A stretch of DNA of 64,000 nt from Porites lutea (lineage: Eukaryota; Cnidaria; Anthozoa; Scleractinia; Poritidae): positions 3,553,221-3,617,220 of the forward strand of contig NC_133203.1 in the NCBI RefSeq assembly GCF_958299795.1, given 5' to 3'. Position numbers and translations under genes: made by a program. Under the pieces are notes generated by a model. That model searched no databases, was not told the origin of the DNA, and worked only from the letters and a program-made list of their open reading frames with translations. Below, one piece after another: positions 1 to 12,917 of this stretch. Every line of letters starts with the position of its first letter. Positions within the stretch are counted from its first letter, which is position 1.

Positions 1-2956
1 AACTAATCATGACAAGTATATTCTCCATAGTAAGAATTATCATGGCTTTGAGCTTTTTTTCGGTTGTTTCTCCCCTTAATTTGTACTCGGACTGACAAAC
101 GGAACACGTAGATTCTACCCTCCAAAGAATTTTCTTTGATTTTTGGGAACGAGGTTTCCTTTTCACTTTGGTAGGTGTCTCTTTATTCATCAGACATGTT
201 TTGGCCAATTTTGGCGACAGTCAATTGTTAGACGCTATAGTTACGAAGCATAACGCGATAAGAGACATGGGGACAAATTTTCACAGAAGCAGCAAGATCG
301 TTGGCTACGCAAACGTATTATAGACCTCAAGAATGAAAAACTGCTTAGACTTAAATGATAAAAGAGATTTGCATAAATCTGTATTCAAAATGGCAGCCAA
401 GATGGCGGACATCTGAGTGACGTCAAAAGTCCTTAGTAGAGCCATATCCCGTTGTAATTATATTGTCCTCTAGGATAATTATACTATGTACTAAAACTCG
501 CCTCAGGATAGTATTGCATCATTTATTTTATAACATAAAAAACGGTGAGGATTGGGGGTGGGGTCACACAACTTCTTCCTTGCACAAAAATGGGAAAGGA
601 TTTTCTTGTACCCTAGCTTGTACAATCAGGGGTTTGATAGCCATAATCAGGAGCCAAAATCATTATAACAAAACTTGGGTCCAATTGACACTTTTATTAC
701 TCTTTGGTACGCAATGTCCATCTAATCATATACCTGTTGGCGATGTCTGAAAATTTACTGAGTAATTTATACAGTCCATCACGTGTACATGTATTAGCGA
801 CGAGACATTTTCACCGTTCATCCGTTCACAGTAATAATACGACATCAGCACTGAATATTTTTTAAAATCTATTTTTATGTAAATGCTATAATAACAATAA
901 TATTAACTCAAAGTCACGGTAACAAATACAAAAGGTTTTATTTTTGATCGTTATTTGAGACCTAGACGTACTAAGGTCAATTTAGCATTAATGAAGACAT
1001 TTGTGATTTATAACTGAGGGTTTCTTTCTCCCATATACAAGGCACATTTAAAAAACTGTATCACTGTAATGCAGTATTGTAAAAGTCCAATGATAGTCGA
1101 CTTGTTGCTTTCCTTCTCGAAACCTGTTAAAGCATAGAACTTGCGCGCTGTTGGTTTGAAACGTTGAGTAGATTTACATCTTCTTTGGGTGCTTGGAGTT
1201 TTGACGGCTTTTCGCCAGTTTACTCTGAAAAAAAAAGGGAAGGAGACGCAGATTAGAGTAACGTCAACGATTCTGACTAATTATGTTGCCCAATTTACTT
1301 TCTTTTTTTTTTTTGCTCAGAAGTCTTACAAGTCAAACCCCCAAATCTCTGGAGTCCAAGGGATATGCCGTCGAATCTCTAGTAACGACCACGTCTATCC
1401 AACGGCCACTTTTTGTGGCGGACAGTCCATACTTTGACTCTTGTTTAAACCTCTCTACAACGGCCACTTTCTTCTGTCCCCAAGGTGGCTGTTGTTGAGA
1501 AGTTCAACTTTATAATAGAAGACCTCAAGATTCCAGGACGAGGACAACTACTAGTACGAGATTTGACTTCAAGTGTTTCGCGTATTCTCAACAAATAAAC
1601 AGCCTTGAAAGCTTCATCGTACTTTTTGTCACCAGAAAAAATTAGCACGGTTACTTTATTGCAGGGGGTTAAGCTCTCTCCCAATCACAAAATGATACAA
1701 GTTCTAACCGTTGTTAACCTGTTCCCGCCACAAAAGCATTCTCGCTGAAACCGTAGTAGAATGACGACGACTACCACGTTTTCTCGTCAAAATGACGCTG
1801 GTTTACGCGCACAGACTACTTGGTATTCAGAAAATCCGCTTTGTGGTCGTCCTTGTCTTAGAATCTAAAGGTATCTAGTTTGTTGTAACAGTACAATCCG
1901 CTCCTTGGCAATTCGAGCTGGCCCATCATTCTGAGGAGGCGGCCGAAACAAATTTTGAAAATAATTCCTTTCTTTAAAAGGTATTTGCAAAGATGCTATC
2001 ACCAACCTTTTTTGTGGTTATTTTATCCTTTGTTATTTTTTTATGTTTAGTGGTAGTCTCGTCTTTTTGGTGCGTCTTTGACCGCTGAAAAACACAAAAA
2101 TTAAGAAAGGTCACATAAAAGGAAAAAGCAGTAATTATTTTAAAAACTTGGTAAGAAGATTAGATAGACTGGCCCAAGGGTACCACTTTACTTGTTTTTA
2201 CTTCAATCTGATTCCATCTGTGATCCACTGCACATAACTGAGCACACACACGGCAAAAATCTATTTCTTAACCGGTCGAGAATAGTTGACCAAGGAAGCT
2301 GTTGATCATATTCCAATTAAGTGATGACAAATATTTTGTAAATTTTCCTGTTTTCATCAACAAGTGAATTACTAATTCACCTTTACAGTCAGTATAGTGT
2401 TCAGTTGCCAAAAATATGGTTGATGTAGAGATGACGATGGTGCTGCGCAAGAACGGCCAGTTACGTCGGTTAAACACTGCTGGTTAGTTATATGACTTAT
2501 GGTCACACTTTTTTCATATACATAAAAATAGCAGTCCATTTGTATTTGTCATGTTTTTCATAACTACCACAGTCAGAAGAATAAGTGACATAGTGTTACC
2601 TGAGAGTCACTTGGTCTTGCTATTGTTGACTGTTTAAGGATAAAAGTACGTCGTCAGTCGTTAATTGGTTCAAATGTTAGTGAAGAACAAAGAATCTAGT
2701 GTTTATCCTAAAAGCCATGCGCAGCACAATCATGCTTAAGTTACGTTTCAGTGAAAGCAGTGCGTTCAAAAATGAAAAGCATGGATATGTCATGAATTAT
2801 CCTTTCGTGATTCAGATTTGTCAGAGTAGACGTTTGTTCATGGATCTAACGTCAATCAAGTCCTGTTAAAGAGTGCGTTTTTACTCTTCATAGATCTTCA
2901 GACACTCATCGACCTCTGACCCTCCCCAGCCAAAACGTTATGTTGTTTTTAGTAAT
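1..2956. other. Non-coding stretch at left edge
   Basis: I see no supportable gene here. The open frames are short and have no splice context. A repeat-like patch lies at about 1335-1530, where motifs such as ACGGCCACTTT and CTCTCTACAACGG recur; it resembles dispersed transposon debris. The 3' end of the minus-strand gene whose visible exons end at 3485 could fall in this stretch, but I could not identify a convincing terminal exon. Confidence 0.5.
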
Positions 2957-3305
2957 AGGGAGCTTTAGCAATGACAACGGCGACGGCAACGAGAACGGCG
3001 AAAAAGCAATATGAACTTTACACATGCTTCACGCTTTTCTGTACACTTCGTTGCCGTCACTGCACGAGAACGACGTTAACATGCCCAATTTCAAGTTTTA
3101 TGGAGGACGTAAACTAGCGCCGACGAATTTTTCTTTCTCTTTTTAAACTTGAGTACGGTCCCCTGAAAAATCAACCCTAGGGAAATTCGCCTTCATTTGA
3201 CAATTTCAGCGAATTGGAATAGACGAGACAAAGTTTGAAAAACGCGGATTCCTTTTACAAGTGACGTTTTCGCTGCCGTCGCCGTCGTCGATGCTAAAGC
3301 TCCCT
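2957..3305. mobile_element. MITE, GGGAGCTTTAGCA inverted-repeat family
   Basis: The two ends are inverted copies: AGGGAGCTTTAGCA plus GACGGCGAC-type repeats on the left, and the complement ending TGCTAAAGCTCCCT on the right. The element is about 349 bp with no coding capacity. AAT flanks both ends and may be a 3-bp target duplication. It lies in the 3' flank of the first minus-strand gene. Confidence 0.8.
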
Positions 3306-3484
3306 AATATTTCCCTCGACTGAGCTCTCCATCATCTACCTGAGCAAATGGTGTGGGTTATATTATTAGGCAAGCAATAAGCAATACTCTATACTAATTT
3401 GATCAATTTAGCCAGAGCTCAACATTTTGACGCAAATAATGGTTAGAAGAGAGAATATGTATCGGGTAAGTGCAAAATACTTGC

Positions 3485-6400
3485 CTTTTTAAATGCCATT
3501 TGCTGCTGCCCCAAATCTCCTCCACCACCCATGTTTTGAAGACCTGCAAGTCCTCCACCGTCAGCCATCATACCTTGCATGCCTCCTTGAAGAGACGCTC
3601 CCATCATTCCCTGCCCCTGAAGAGCACTGAGAGCCCCACTATCTGATAACATTCCACCTTGTCCTTGTTGTCCTCCTGTCAGAGCAGAGGACATGCTTTG
3701 CATTCCTTGCATTCCTTGCATGTCTTGAACGCTTTGCATTCCTTGAAGTCCTTGAAGTCCTTGATACGATTCTCCAGCCTTTCCTCCTAGTGATCCTTCA
3801 GTCATTCGACTGATGGCAGATTCACTCAATCCTGCCCCGCCTCCTAATCCAGCCTGCGCCAAGGAATCTTGGCCCATGGCTCCAGCATCGATTGCTCCTC
3901 CAATCGGAGCCTGCTCCATAGTAGCTCCTTCGCTTTGGCCCCCCATCTGTTGAGGTCCTGCTAATTCTCTAAAGCTTCCGATACTGCCTCCTAACGCCTG
4001 GGATTCCCGGGCTCCGAGACTTCCCATTCCTATGTCACTCTGCTGGGCTGCTCCTCTGATCTCCGCTGGCGATATTTTGTCCTCTTGGTGAATAAAGTTT
4101 GAGATCTCTGTTGAATTATGTACAAAGGGCAAAATTAATTTTCTAAAAAGGTCATTCTGTCTGTTCCTCAAGAAGTCTACATACAATCAAAATGAGCAAA
4201 TGTTTTATTTTTGCCAATGTTCTTATTATGAAACGACTAACGAAAAAGAGAAATATGATGAGCGACAATCTAGTCTGATAATGGTAGAAGGTTTCACTGT
4301 GCTATTCACCCCTACCCAACCAATGTTACCACACATTCTCTGGTAACACAGAATATCGCACCCGTAAGGTTGTGACAGGAGCCCTGGTTGTTATTAATAT
4401 TCTTTGGCCAACGATATTTCAAAAGCTCATTAACGCCGTAGTTGCATTCTTTAATTTAGCGACAGAGAAAGATTGGGCAGGGTAGAAATAACAAACCTTG
4501 GGGTAGCCGCTAGGGATTTAATAACGACACAACCCAACTATTCCGCTTTCTTGCAATTCAATATGGTGTTTTCGCGAACTAAAACACGAGCGCAGGCAAC
4601 GTTTCCTGTTTAATGTAGATTAATTTATTTTACTGTTACCGTCATTAGGAGTTAAAATGCAGAATATTCGAGACCCTTTGTAAAGTATTATCAGCCTTTA
4701 AACGACGTTTTTAATAGACTAATTGTTTTAAAAGTGGTTTCAGTTGCAGAATATTAATAACACGAACCTGGTGGACCAAATTCAGTCGCTTGGTGTTCAG
4801 TAAAGTAGCGTTGCGTTAGAAGTCCCTGAAAATCGTCTTAGTGACCGGTGTAATCGTCATGCAAGCATGCAAAAGAGACACGTGCAACAATACGTCCAGT
4901 TAGACGAAATGGAATGCATTGCTCCATCCATTGAGTGTCAGTAAAACGCGGGGTCGGGGTCTATTTTTTTTCAAAGAATGCTGTTTTAGGGTTAGGGTTA
5001 GGGTGTGGGGAAGGAGGCGGGAAAAACAGAGACGCCGTCTATTTTTTCTCGCCTCCTCCCAAACTGTCCTCGATCCGCCCCCTTAGTGGATTTGACACTC
5101 TTCCTTAGGCTAGACTCGGAACATTGGAGATTAGGATGGTTACCCGTAACGCAAAGCGCTTGATCTCGACGATCATAGGGAAAATTGGGGACTGTGAACA
5201 GTCTAATAATTTAAAAAAAGGTTGGGTAAATTGATTTCAAGTTTACAATTTTTTAAATAATTCGACAACTTTGGAAGCTATTATTCCCTGGGGGGAATAA
5301 ATAGTATATATTAGGCTTCTCTGACTAAAAGTGCCTCAAATCATCAATGGCAAAAGAACTCCAGGGTTTTTTCGTTACAACTTTGTTTTGCTGCTCCCGA
5401 TCCATACACTTTAAGCATCGACTTCATCTAATAGGTTGTCCTTGTAATAAAGATGTTACGAGACATTTTGCACACCTTGGTTCTCTGCTGGACTAATTCC
5501 TTTTTGCTGTCCTCCAAGGAAAGACATTCCTCTTCCACCTCCTTCGGGATTTGTGATTCTTGGTTGCATTCCTGTCTGCTCCTGAAAATTGCAGGATAAT
5601 TTTAAGTTTATTGTTGAAATACTGACAATTTAAAAGTCCGCAAAGAAATATCAAGAACTAGGAGGAGAGCAAAGGAGAGTTACCGTGGATGGCGCTCCAC
5701 CGACCACTGAAGCTCCTTCATTGCCAATCGAAGCAGAGCCTCGAGATGACTGTGACTCAGCTGCGATTGCACGTTGGATTTCGTCTAATTCATGAGCACT
5801 TTCAGAGGCGACCTGGGCTTGAATGCTTTGCTTCTGCGGGTTTCAGAAGAAGAAATCATTGCGGCGAATATTGCAAGCATCACTTATCTGAAAGAATTCT
5901 TATAATTTTTATGGAAGAGCTTTGTCATGCTGCGAGTTCCATATTTCAGGTGAAAAATGAGCTGATATTCAACTAAGTATATTCGAAGTCTCTTTCTATC
6001 CTAGGAATCTCTAAAAGAGAGCTAATATGCTCTCAAATGGAAGGCAAAGAATTGCGAAGGATCGGTCTTGGTCATTTTTTTTTGACACGCGCAAGTGGAG
6101 GTGACTTGGAAAACCTGGAATCCATTCAATCGTGGCAATCGAAAGTCAAAGATGTAAACTTATATTTTTTAAGGAGAATACAAAAGTAATTTTAAGCAAA
6201 ACTTTTTGGGTAAGTTTTCTTTGATTCTAAAGTGTTTTAGAGTTTTTAAGCAAGATCAGTAAATCGTGACAAGGATTTTGAAGACATCCGTTACCTCTGC
6301 AGCATCTTGTCTCTGTATATTTGTGGCCCAGTTGACGCCCTTTGCTCCGTCTTCCCAGCCAGCTCCTCCTCCGCCACCACCGCCACCAGGGCCATACCCT

Positions 6401-8473
6401 TCTCCTGTCTCATATTTCTTCTCCTCCTCTGCTTCCATGGCCAGGCGATCTTCAAGCTTGGTATCCTCTTTGTAATCATTATTGTTCCCTCCGAAGTCAC
6501 TAAACCCAGGCTTTCGGTTCACTTTGTGTTCTTTCACTCTCTTTATGTGAGAGCCTTCCTCGTCCTCATTCCCTAGAGAAGAATGGACCTACGTTAAAAT
6601 CACGTCCAATCTATAAATTCTGCATGTTACATTTAAGTTTTATGATACCTAATGTTCTCATCTAAATGCTTGTGGCTGTAAAACTCATGGACATGCTGAC
6701 TAGCGAAGGTTAAAGGAGCTATGTCACCAGGATTAGATCTATTCTGTTCGGTAGTCATTACTTAGTGTCTTATATCTATACTCAACATGCTTAAGTTATG
6801 TGTTAGATTTGTTAATCCAGTTAATGGGTACAATATGACAACTCGTGCCTATTGACGCATGCGTCCTGATGTGTAGAGTGGGCTTGTCACTGTCAGTCAC
6901 GTGATCGTTGCTTCCCTCACTCTGTTCTGTTTCCCCCTTGTTACTCTTAACTCTTTCTTCGGCCTTATGTCCGTGCCGCACTGCATCTTCAGCAGCTAAA
7001 CTGGCGTCTAATTCAGCTTTCTGTACAGCCTCTTTTACTACAAAAGCAAAATCGGCGACAAAACAGTTGAGACACTGATTGACCGAAGTCAAGATGCTCC
7101 TGCTCAACACAAGTCAAGCGCACATCCGGGGTTGCGTATTCTTATTCCAATTTTTTTTAACACAAATATCGGCAATAGACGATTTTCGTAGAGCAGGACG
7201 ACTCTAGAGTGTTGTAGTCAAACAGGTTTCTGGAGAGTCGGACTTGGCATGGACATTCACCATAAAATCTCGTACCCAGATTTCTTGCTGACGAAGTCTT
7301 TGCTTTCGGTTTCGTGAGCAAGAGATCTGGGTACGAGATTTCTTGCACCACCCTAGCTTTATCCCTTCTTTAAAAACTTGTATTCGTTGTAGGAAAAGAT
7401 CAATTTAGTGTCTCAACTATTTTATTGGAAAAGGACGAAATGATTCAAGCAGAGTATATGTCAAATCCCGAGGTAACATATGTGCCTCGTATTATGTCCA
7501 TTGTTTTCGTAATAGGCCATTCTACAGTTGTGTGCGCAGAGCCCTCGCCTTTGAATAGAAGCGAGGCTGGTGGTGACCTTGTTTTTTTTACAGACCTTTA
7601 GTGTTTTTCTTATGTAAATGATCATGTTCACGGGCTTGTTGGCATGAGAATACCACGATTTGCACATGAAAAATGAGAAGGTTTGTAATAAAACAAGGTC
7701 ACGGCCAGCCTCGCTTCCATTCAAAGGCCAGGGCACTGAGCACACAACTGTAAAATGGTCTATTGTCATTATGCGTCATCACTACTCTAATGTAATATTT
7801 TTTAGCAGTACTACATCCTATCTCAAAGAAAGAGCATTAGCAAAGCACTATTAGGCATGCGCAAAAGCAAACATATCTGATTCATCTAGTCACTCATGAG
7901 CAAATAATCACTATAACATTGGATTAAGCTTGCAGATTCATTAACGCATTTTACCACTCATTCAATTCGTTAAAAGACTTACTTTACTTTAAGCATTAAT
8001 GCACACTTATTTTGATGCTTGCATTACACGTACTCCTTGCCCATCTCACCACCGCAACGTTACATACCTTTATTTTCCAGATTAACCGACTTTGAATCCT
8101 CTCTGTGCACTGAGAATAAAAAATGGACATATTTTCATCCCATTTGCGACCGTTAGACCAATTCGCAGCTTATATTTTCATCCTTGTATGTATTAGCATG
8201 TTATAGACTGACTGCTTATAAAAGTCCACAGACAAAGCCAAAATAGCAAGCTCATCTAATTAAGTGGTTTATTTATAGACAGCGGCAGTGATTTAAGTTA
8301 CTTGTAGACCGTATTTGTACAAACAGAAGACGGTAACATTCCGCTAACGAGACATAGGATTTACCTTGTTCTGATCCAGGTTTTTCTGTAGTTTCAAGTG
8401 GAGCTGAGAACACTAGAGGCAACATCAATGATTTAAAAGGAAAGAATAAGATGCTGTTGGATAAATTTAACAT
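3485..8473 (-). CDS. Secreted Gly/Met/Gln-rich protein, seven visible exons
   Basis: I do not recognise this gene. Phase-compatible exons on the minus strand are 8365-8473, 8068-8109, 6921-7037, 6295-6572, 5684-5833, 5476-5581 and 3485-4107, about 475 codons. Exon 1 opens with a hydrophobic leader (MLNLSNSILFFPFKSLML) that reads in frame into PLETTEKPGSEQ, so it can serve as a signal peptide. The fourth exon is acidic, then has a run of Gly followed by a Trp-containing segment. The last visible exon is Gly/Met/Gln-rich with repeated MQGMQGM. Its 3' boundary is ambiguous: AAAAAG|GCAAGT is a good GC-AG donor, and a GT donor lies four bases further on. A frame without splicing would stop at 3443. 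The basic tail seen in neighbouring genes has not been found, so the 3' end is unresolved. Exon 1 could instead be an internal exon using the TTCTCAG acceptor. Confidence 0.6.
4986..5003 (+). repeat. Interstitial telomere-type repeat (TTAGGG)x3
   Basis: Three perfect TTAGGG units lie in an intron of the first minus-strand gene. TTAGGG is the usual metazoan telomere repeat. Three copies may be chance or a repair scar. Confidence 0.7.
7265..7341. mobile_element. Short hairpin MITE (ATCTCGTACCCAGAT)
   Basis: AAATCTCGTACCCAGAT on the left is mirrored by ATCTGGGTACGAGATTT on the right, with a small loop containing a GACGAAGTC/GGTTTCGTGAG partial palindrome. It lies in the intron between 7037 and 8068. 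Confidence 0.7.
7511..7764. mobile_element. MITE with about 85-bp inverted arms
   Basis: The left arm, starting AATAGGCCATTCTACAGTTG and running through a CCTCGCTTC-like block, is inverted at the right end, which finishes ACAACTGTAAAATGGTCTATT. The element is about 254 bp with no gene. It sits in an intron of the first minus-strand gene. Confidence 0.75.
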
Positions 8474-11400
8474 ATTATGAAACGAGCAGTCCCTAAATGC
8501 AACTGAACGAAAACACAGTACTACGATATATTTGACAATCGACTAATAATTTCCCAGCAATAATCCACAAAATTGTTCAGTCTTTTTGGCGTTTCTATCG
8601 CAAACCATGCATCACGCAGATAGATCTCGACCATTTTTTTGATAGTCTTTCGCTCGCATACTAAAGATTGTGGGCGTGTTTGTACGATCCCTTTAAGTAA
8701 CCTCCTCGACCTAATAGTTACTGAAGAACCAAATAACTCGTATGATAGCGACAGCAATAAATAGGTTTGAAAACAATAGGTTTATTAATTGAAACACTGA
8801 ACAGCTTTGCACACACAACCCAATTTTTTGGTACATTTCTTTGCTCTCCTCGGCACACTTTGCGGGTTGCGATTGGCCCCAATTCATACGTTAAATCACA
8901 CATGCGCCGAATCTGAAGGAAACACCTGTTACACTGTTTCCGAATCAGTTAGGCCCAGCTGCATAAAAAGTAGCGCCGGACACAACGGCTCTGAATCTGA
9001 CGCTCGGACCACTCAAACTATTTATTTTAGAGCGAAACGTTTTTAAATACATTTGATGTAAGGTTTTATGCAATTGCACTCTTAAAGAGCCTCAGGCAAT
9101 AAGGATGTCTTTACTCACTTCCAGATATCTAGAGCAGCTTTGCTCATTCACCCCAAAATAGTACTTATCCATGATGCTTAACAACTAATATCATATAGAA
9201 GCATTTTAAAGTGACTCACTGGTAGACCTCAGATTCTTAAAAACGTCTATTACAGTAAAATCCTAGAAAATGATAAAGAACCTGCGAGCTCAGGAATTTG
9301 GCTTAATTTGTACCATACATGAGAAACACTCTCCAGTTCTGTGAACTATTAGTAAAGCTCGCTTTTTCAATATTCTGTATTTCCACACAAGCTATAAGAC
9401 ATCTCCGGTCAAACGAGACAACCCGCTTGTTGTGACCAGAATAATATACTGAGTGGGACCAATGATCGAGTCACTTTGTGCTATACTACCACAAGTGTAT
9501 GGCGACGTTTATCATTATAAGTAAAAATATTACTTTTAACTCACCTGAATGCGACAAACATAATGTCAGGCACGTGAAAAGAAGTCGTATGTTCATCACA
9601 CGGGCTTTTCTTGTTCGCGGTTATTGTTTATTTATCGTAAATCTGTACCTGTTGACCAAATGATAGAAATTTATCACCAAGGTTAAACGCTAACAAAAGA
9701 CATTCGGGCTCTTTATGTCGAGAATATTAACGTTTCACGAAACAGATAGCCCCAGAGCTTCCGTAGATGTCAATGGAAGACATTTCTCACTGGGCAAAGA
9801 ATCGCTTCATCTTTTTATCTTTTTCGCGCGCCATCGTTGCAGGTTGATAATAGGAACAGGTCTATCTTACTTTGTTTGTAATAACTATTCATTGTTTATA
9901 AATAAAACCTTTCTTCGCCGCCAAAATATCGTCTTGCCATAGACAAAGCTTTGTGTAGCCATACCATCATGAGAAGAAAGACTTACCTTTAAAAATCATC
10001 AAATAAGGAGGAAAAGGAACTTGGCAAACTTGTCCTATGTGATCACTTCCGATAAATGACGTCATAGACACAGAGAAAGTCCTTTGAATGAACCCAGATT
10101 AAATATTTACCAACACGCTACGAAGAATCTTGAGACAAAAGCATCCATTCTGATTCTAACGCTGGCGAAACGATAAACAGAATCACAACTACACAATGAA
10201 AGCTACAGAAGATAATGTGTCAATGAAGGAAATTGGTTTAATTGTGGAGGTTAATTTCCGTTTTTATGCTTCAGAAACGCTTAGAATGTGTTCATTGTCT
10301 CGTGGGTTTTACCTGCTAAATTCAAAGACTTGACCATTCTTGCACATAAACTCGTCCATATGATGGAGACATGTCAGTATCGTGTACATGAAAGGGAAAT
10401 TAGTTTTAGAGGTAGGGGGAGTATTTCGTACAGTACATACGGTGATCTGAATTGAAGAATTCTTTGCACGACGCGTGCATAAAACACTTCTGGAAACGAA
10501 TGTGGTTTTGCTAACATCACGACGTAGGCGAAACGACTCGTTAGAGAAGCACTAGGACAAGAGAAGTAAAGAGATAACATCGTTTAAAGTGGTAATTTCC
10601 TTTGTTTGTCCTCTCCCAGTACGTCTATTGCTCTCCAGCATAGTGGTTACGTTTTGTACTACTTTGATGAGTGGCTGTAAAGGGCTCATTGGGGCTATGA
10701 CCGTCTATTATCTGGTCCATTAGACAACCGGACGTACAGGGAACACTGCAGAATTTTGTTGTCTGTTCTGTACAAAATAGGCGAGGTCCGGGTGGGACCA
10801 TTGAGACGCATTTGCAATGAGATTTCTGATATTTCTGTCCGGTTATAGATTACAGAAGAGCTGAAAGAGCCGATCGCTGATCGCTAACAACGTTTTTGCT
10901 CTGATTACCTCTGGACGTCATCTGAGAAGTCTTTGGGGGAGCATATCCTCTGGCTAATGATGTATTCTCCTATCATTGTCAGACATTTTTGTGGATTTCA
11001 TATATTGTTGTTTATACCCTCTCAACGAGTTATCAGTAACATCGTCTCTAAAAGTGACGTCTAACAGCAATATTAGCAAAAATTCCTCAAGAAACTCCGC
11101 CACACAGCAATAGTCGAGTTCGTCTACGTGCAACCAAGAGCTTAACGTTCACATGCGCGTATTTGTCCAACCACAGCGCCCGCCTTTTTTGTTATGTTTC
11201 AAATCTCAAACTTGGCGCTCTATTTAGAGTTTTCTTAACATACAGCCGTCCAAGGATATGTTGACATAACTGACATTAATTTGATCAATAAGTAGTAAAT
11301 GCGGGGTAAAAATGCTTGTTTTGGACGAAAATAACAAACATGGTTTTGTAGGTGTCCTTGCTCGAACAGATTAAAATTTTACTTCGCACTATAAATGCGT

Positions 11401-11890
11401 ACAGACTGGGCAAAACAATTTGATAGTATATGTACCTTAGAGCTTAAAAAAAAGACAGTGTTTCCTGCAACTGAGTAGGTTTTTGATAGGAAAAGAATAA
11501 TTGCGCCCAGTGAAAGTTAAAACATGTCTAAGACTTGTCTGAATCTTAGTTTTTTGCGTGAGGTAATGTGAGATGGTAAGAAAGGAAAGGGTTAAACTTT
11601 TAACGACGGATAATTTAAAAAAGAAAACTCTAAATCATACTGTAAAAATAATGAAAATCACATATCACGTGCTTCAGTTGAATGGCTACACAAAAGGAAC
11701 AACACTGAACATTACAATAAACAATTCAGCACAGGGGAGACCCCCAGCCCCCCCCCCCCCCCACTCCCACCCCCTTTCTTGGTATATAGCCTCTATTTGT
11801 ATGGGTACGTCAAAGGATTCTCCAACAGACTCAAAATGTAAATCTCCTTAGTCTGAGCAATTGACTATTAAGAGCATAAGTGGTCAAAAG
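8474..11890. other. Non-coding stretch 5' of the first gene
   Basis: This should hold the promoter of the minus-strand gene beginning at 8473. I see no convincing upstream signal-peptide exon. The segment at 9983-10066 has an ATG, an open frame and a good donor (AAAG|GTAAGT on the minus strand, phase 1) but encodes no hydrophobic leader. A C-rich run lies near 11745-11763. Confidence 0.4.
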
Positions 11891-11907
11891 CTTTAAAATA
11901 AGATCAG

Positions 11908-12210
11908 TTCAGGTCAGGTGAGTTGCTGTTTTGGTGCTTTTTTATGACACTAACAGGTTGAATTGACGTTTAATTATACCTTTTTTGAATGCACACACAG
12001 TTATTAGGCAAAAGAATGTTAATGATGCGACAAATTTAGGACACACCTCCTACTCATCACAGCCAGGTCAAGTGAGTTGCTGTTTTGGTGCTTTTTCAAT
12101 GACACTAACAGGTTAAATTGACCTTTAATTTACCTCTTTTGAATGAATAGTTATTAGGCAAAAGAATGTTTATGATACGGCAAAATTAGGACACACCTCC
12201 TGCTTATCAA
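11908..12210. repeat. Tandem duplication, two copies of about 150 bp
   Basis: Two adjacent copies share GGTCAGGTGAGTTGCTG (GGTCAAGTGAGTTGCTG in the second), GACACTAACAGGTT and ATTAGGACACACCTCCT in the same order. The first runs about 11908-12060 and the second 12062-12210. They are diverged and non-coding. Confidence 0.85.
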
Positions 12211-12267
12211 GGCCAGTTAAAAAAATCCTATTTTTGTTACGTTCACTCGAGCAGGGCAAGTCTCTCT

Positions 12268-12358
12268 CATAATGTTTTGCCACAGATTAAGAACGGAGGC
12301 GACCTGTAGCCAGTAAGGAAACCGACAAGTGGCTTGTGAGGGTGGCAAAACATTACGT
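12268..12358. repeat. Inverted repeat around CATAATGTTTTGCCAC
   Basis: CATAATGTTTTGCCAC is mirrored by GTGGCAAAACATTACG about 60 bp later. It is probably a small MITE remnant upstream of the plus-strand gene. Confidence 0.5.
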
Positions 12359-12917
12359 CATACAGGAGGCTTCATGGCAGGCTGGCTGTCTGTAAAGAAA
12401 TCGCTGAATTTGAGAGTGGTAACCTCGAGTTGAACGCGAATTATTCTTATTTTGGCGAAGACAATCCGATCGCGTAAGTAAAAATATTCGCCTTTTATTG
12501 GTGTAATTGACGAAAACTACTTTCCCATAACAGGTGCCATGAAGTATTTGATTTCAGTTCTTCTATAGCTCAATACTAAAGATATAAACATGATATGCTA
12601 TGTAGCCTGGACGTTGCCTTTACTTCATTTCTCCCTAGCGCATTGTAAGCAAACATGTAAGTGTTTCTTTCTTGTAAGTAAGAAACCACGTCTCCACTCC
12701 GCGATGTTGTGATTCAGTGGCTCACCCGTGGGGATGACTCGAGAAGGCCTCGCAGTCCCTTTAGGTTTCATACAACCACGCTTGACGACAATAAGACTGA
12801 TGCACAAATTTAAACAAGCCTATCTTCTTTTTCCTATAGTCTCGGTGCTTAGTTAACACAAGTGACTCGCTTCAGTTTGGAGTACGAAATCTACCAACGC
12901 ATGATGTGCTACTTACA

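Noticed and set aside
1445-1684. Minus-strand 79-codon frame as missing 3' exon of the first gene
   Set aside because: It overlaps repeat-like debris, lacks a clear acceptor, and does not resemble the basic tails of the cluster.
6266-6576. Plus-strand frames with Pro-rich PPPPPP strings
   Set aside because: They are the reverse reading of a Gly-run coding exon on the minus strand with matching splice sites.
9983-10066. Minus-strand ATG frame with a strong GTAAGT donor, phase-matched to the exon at 8365
   Set aside because: It encodes no hydrophobic leader, while the sequence at 8365-8473 already supplies one in frame. Kept only as a possible alternative or chance exon.
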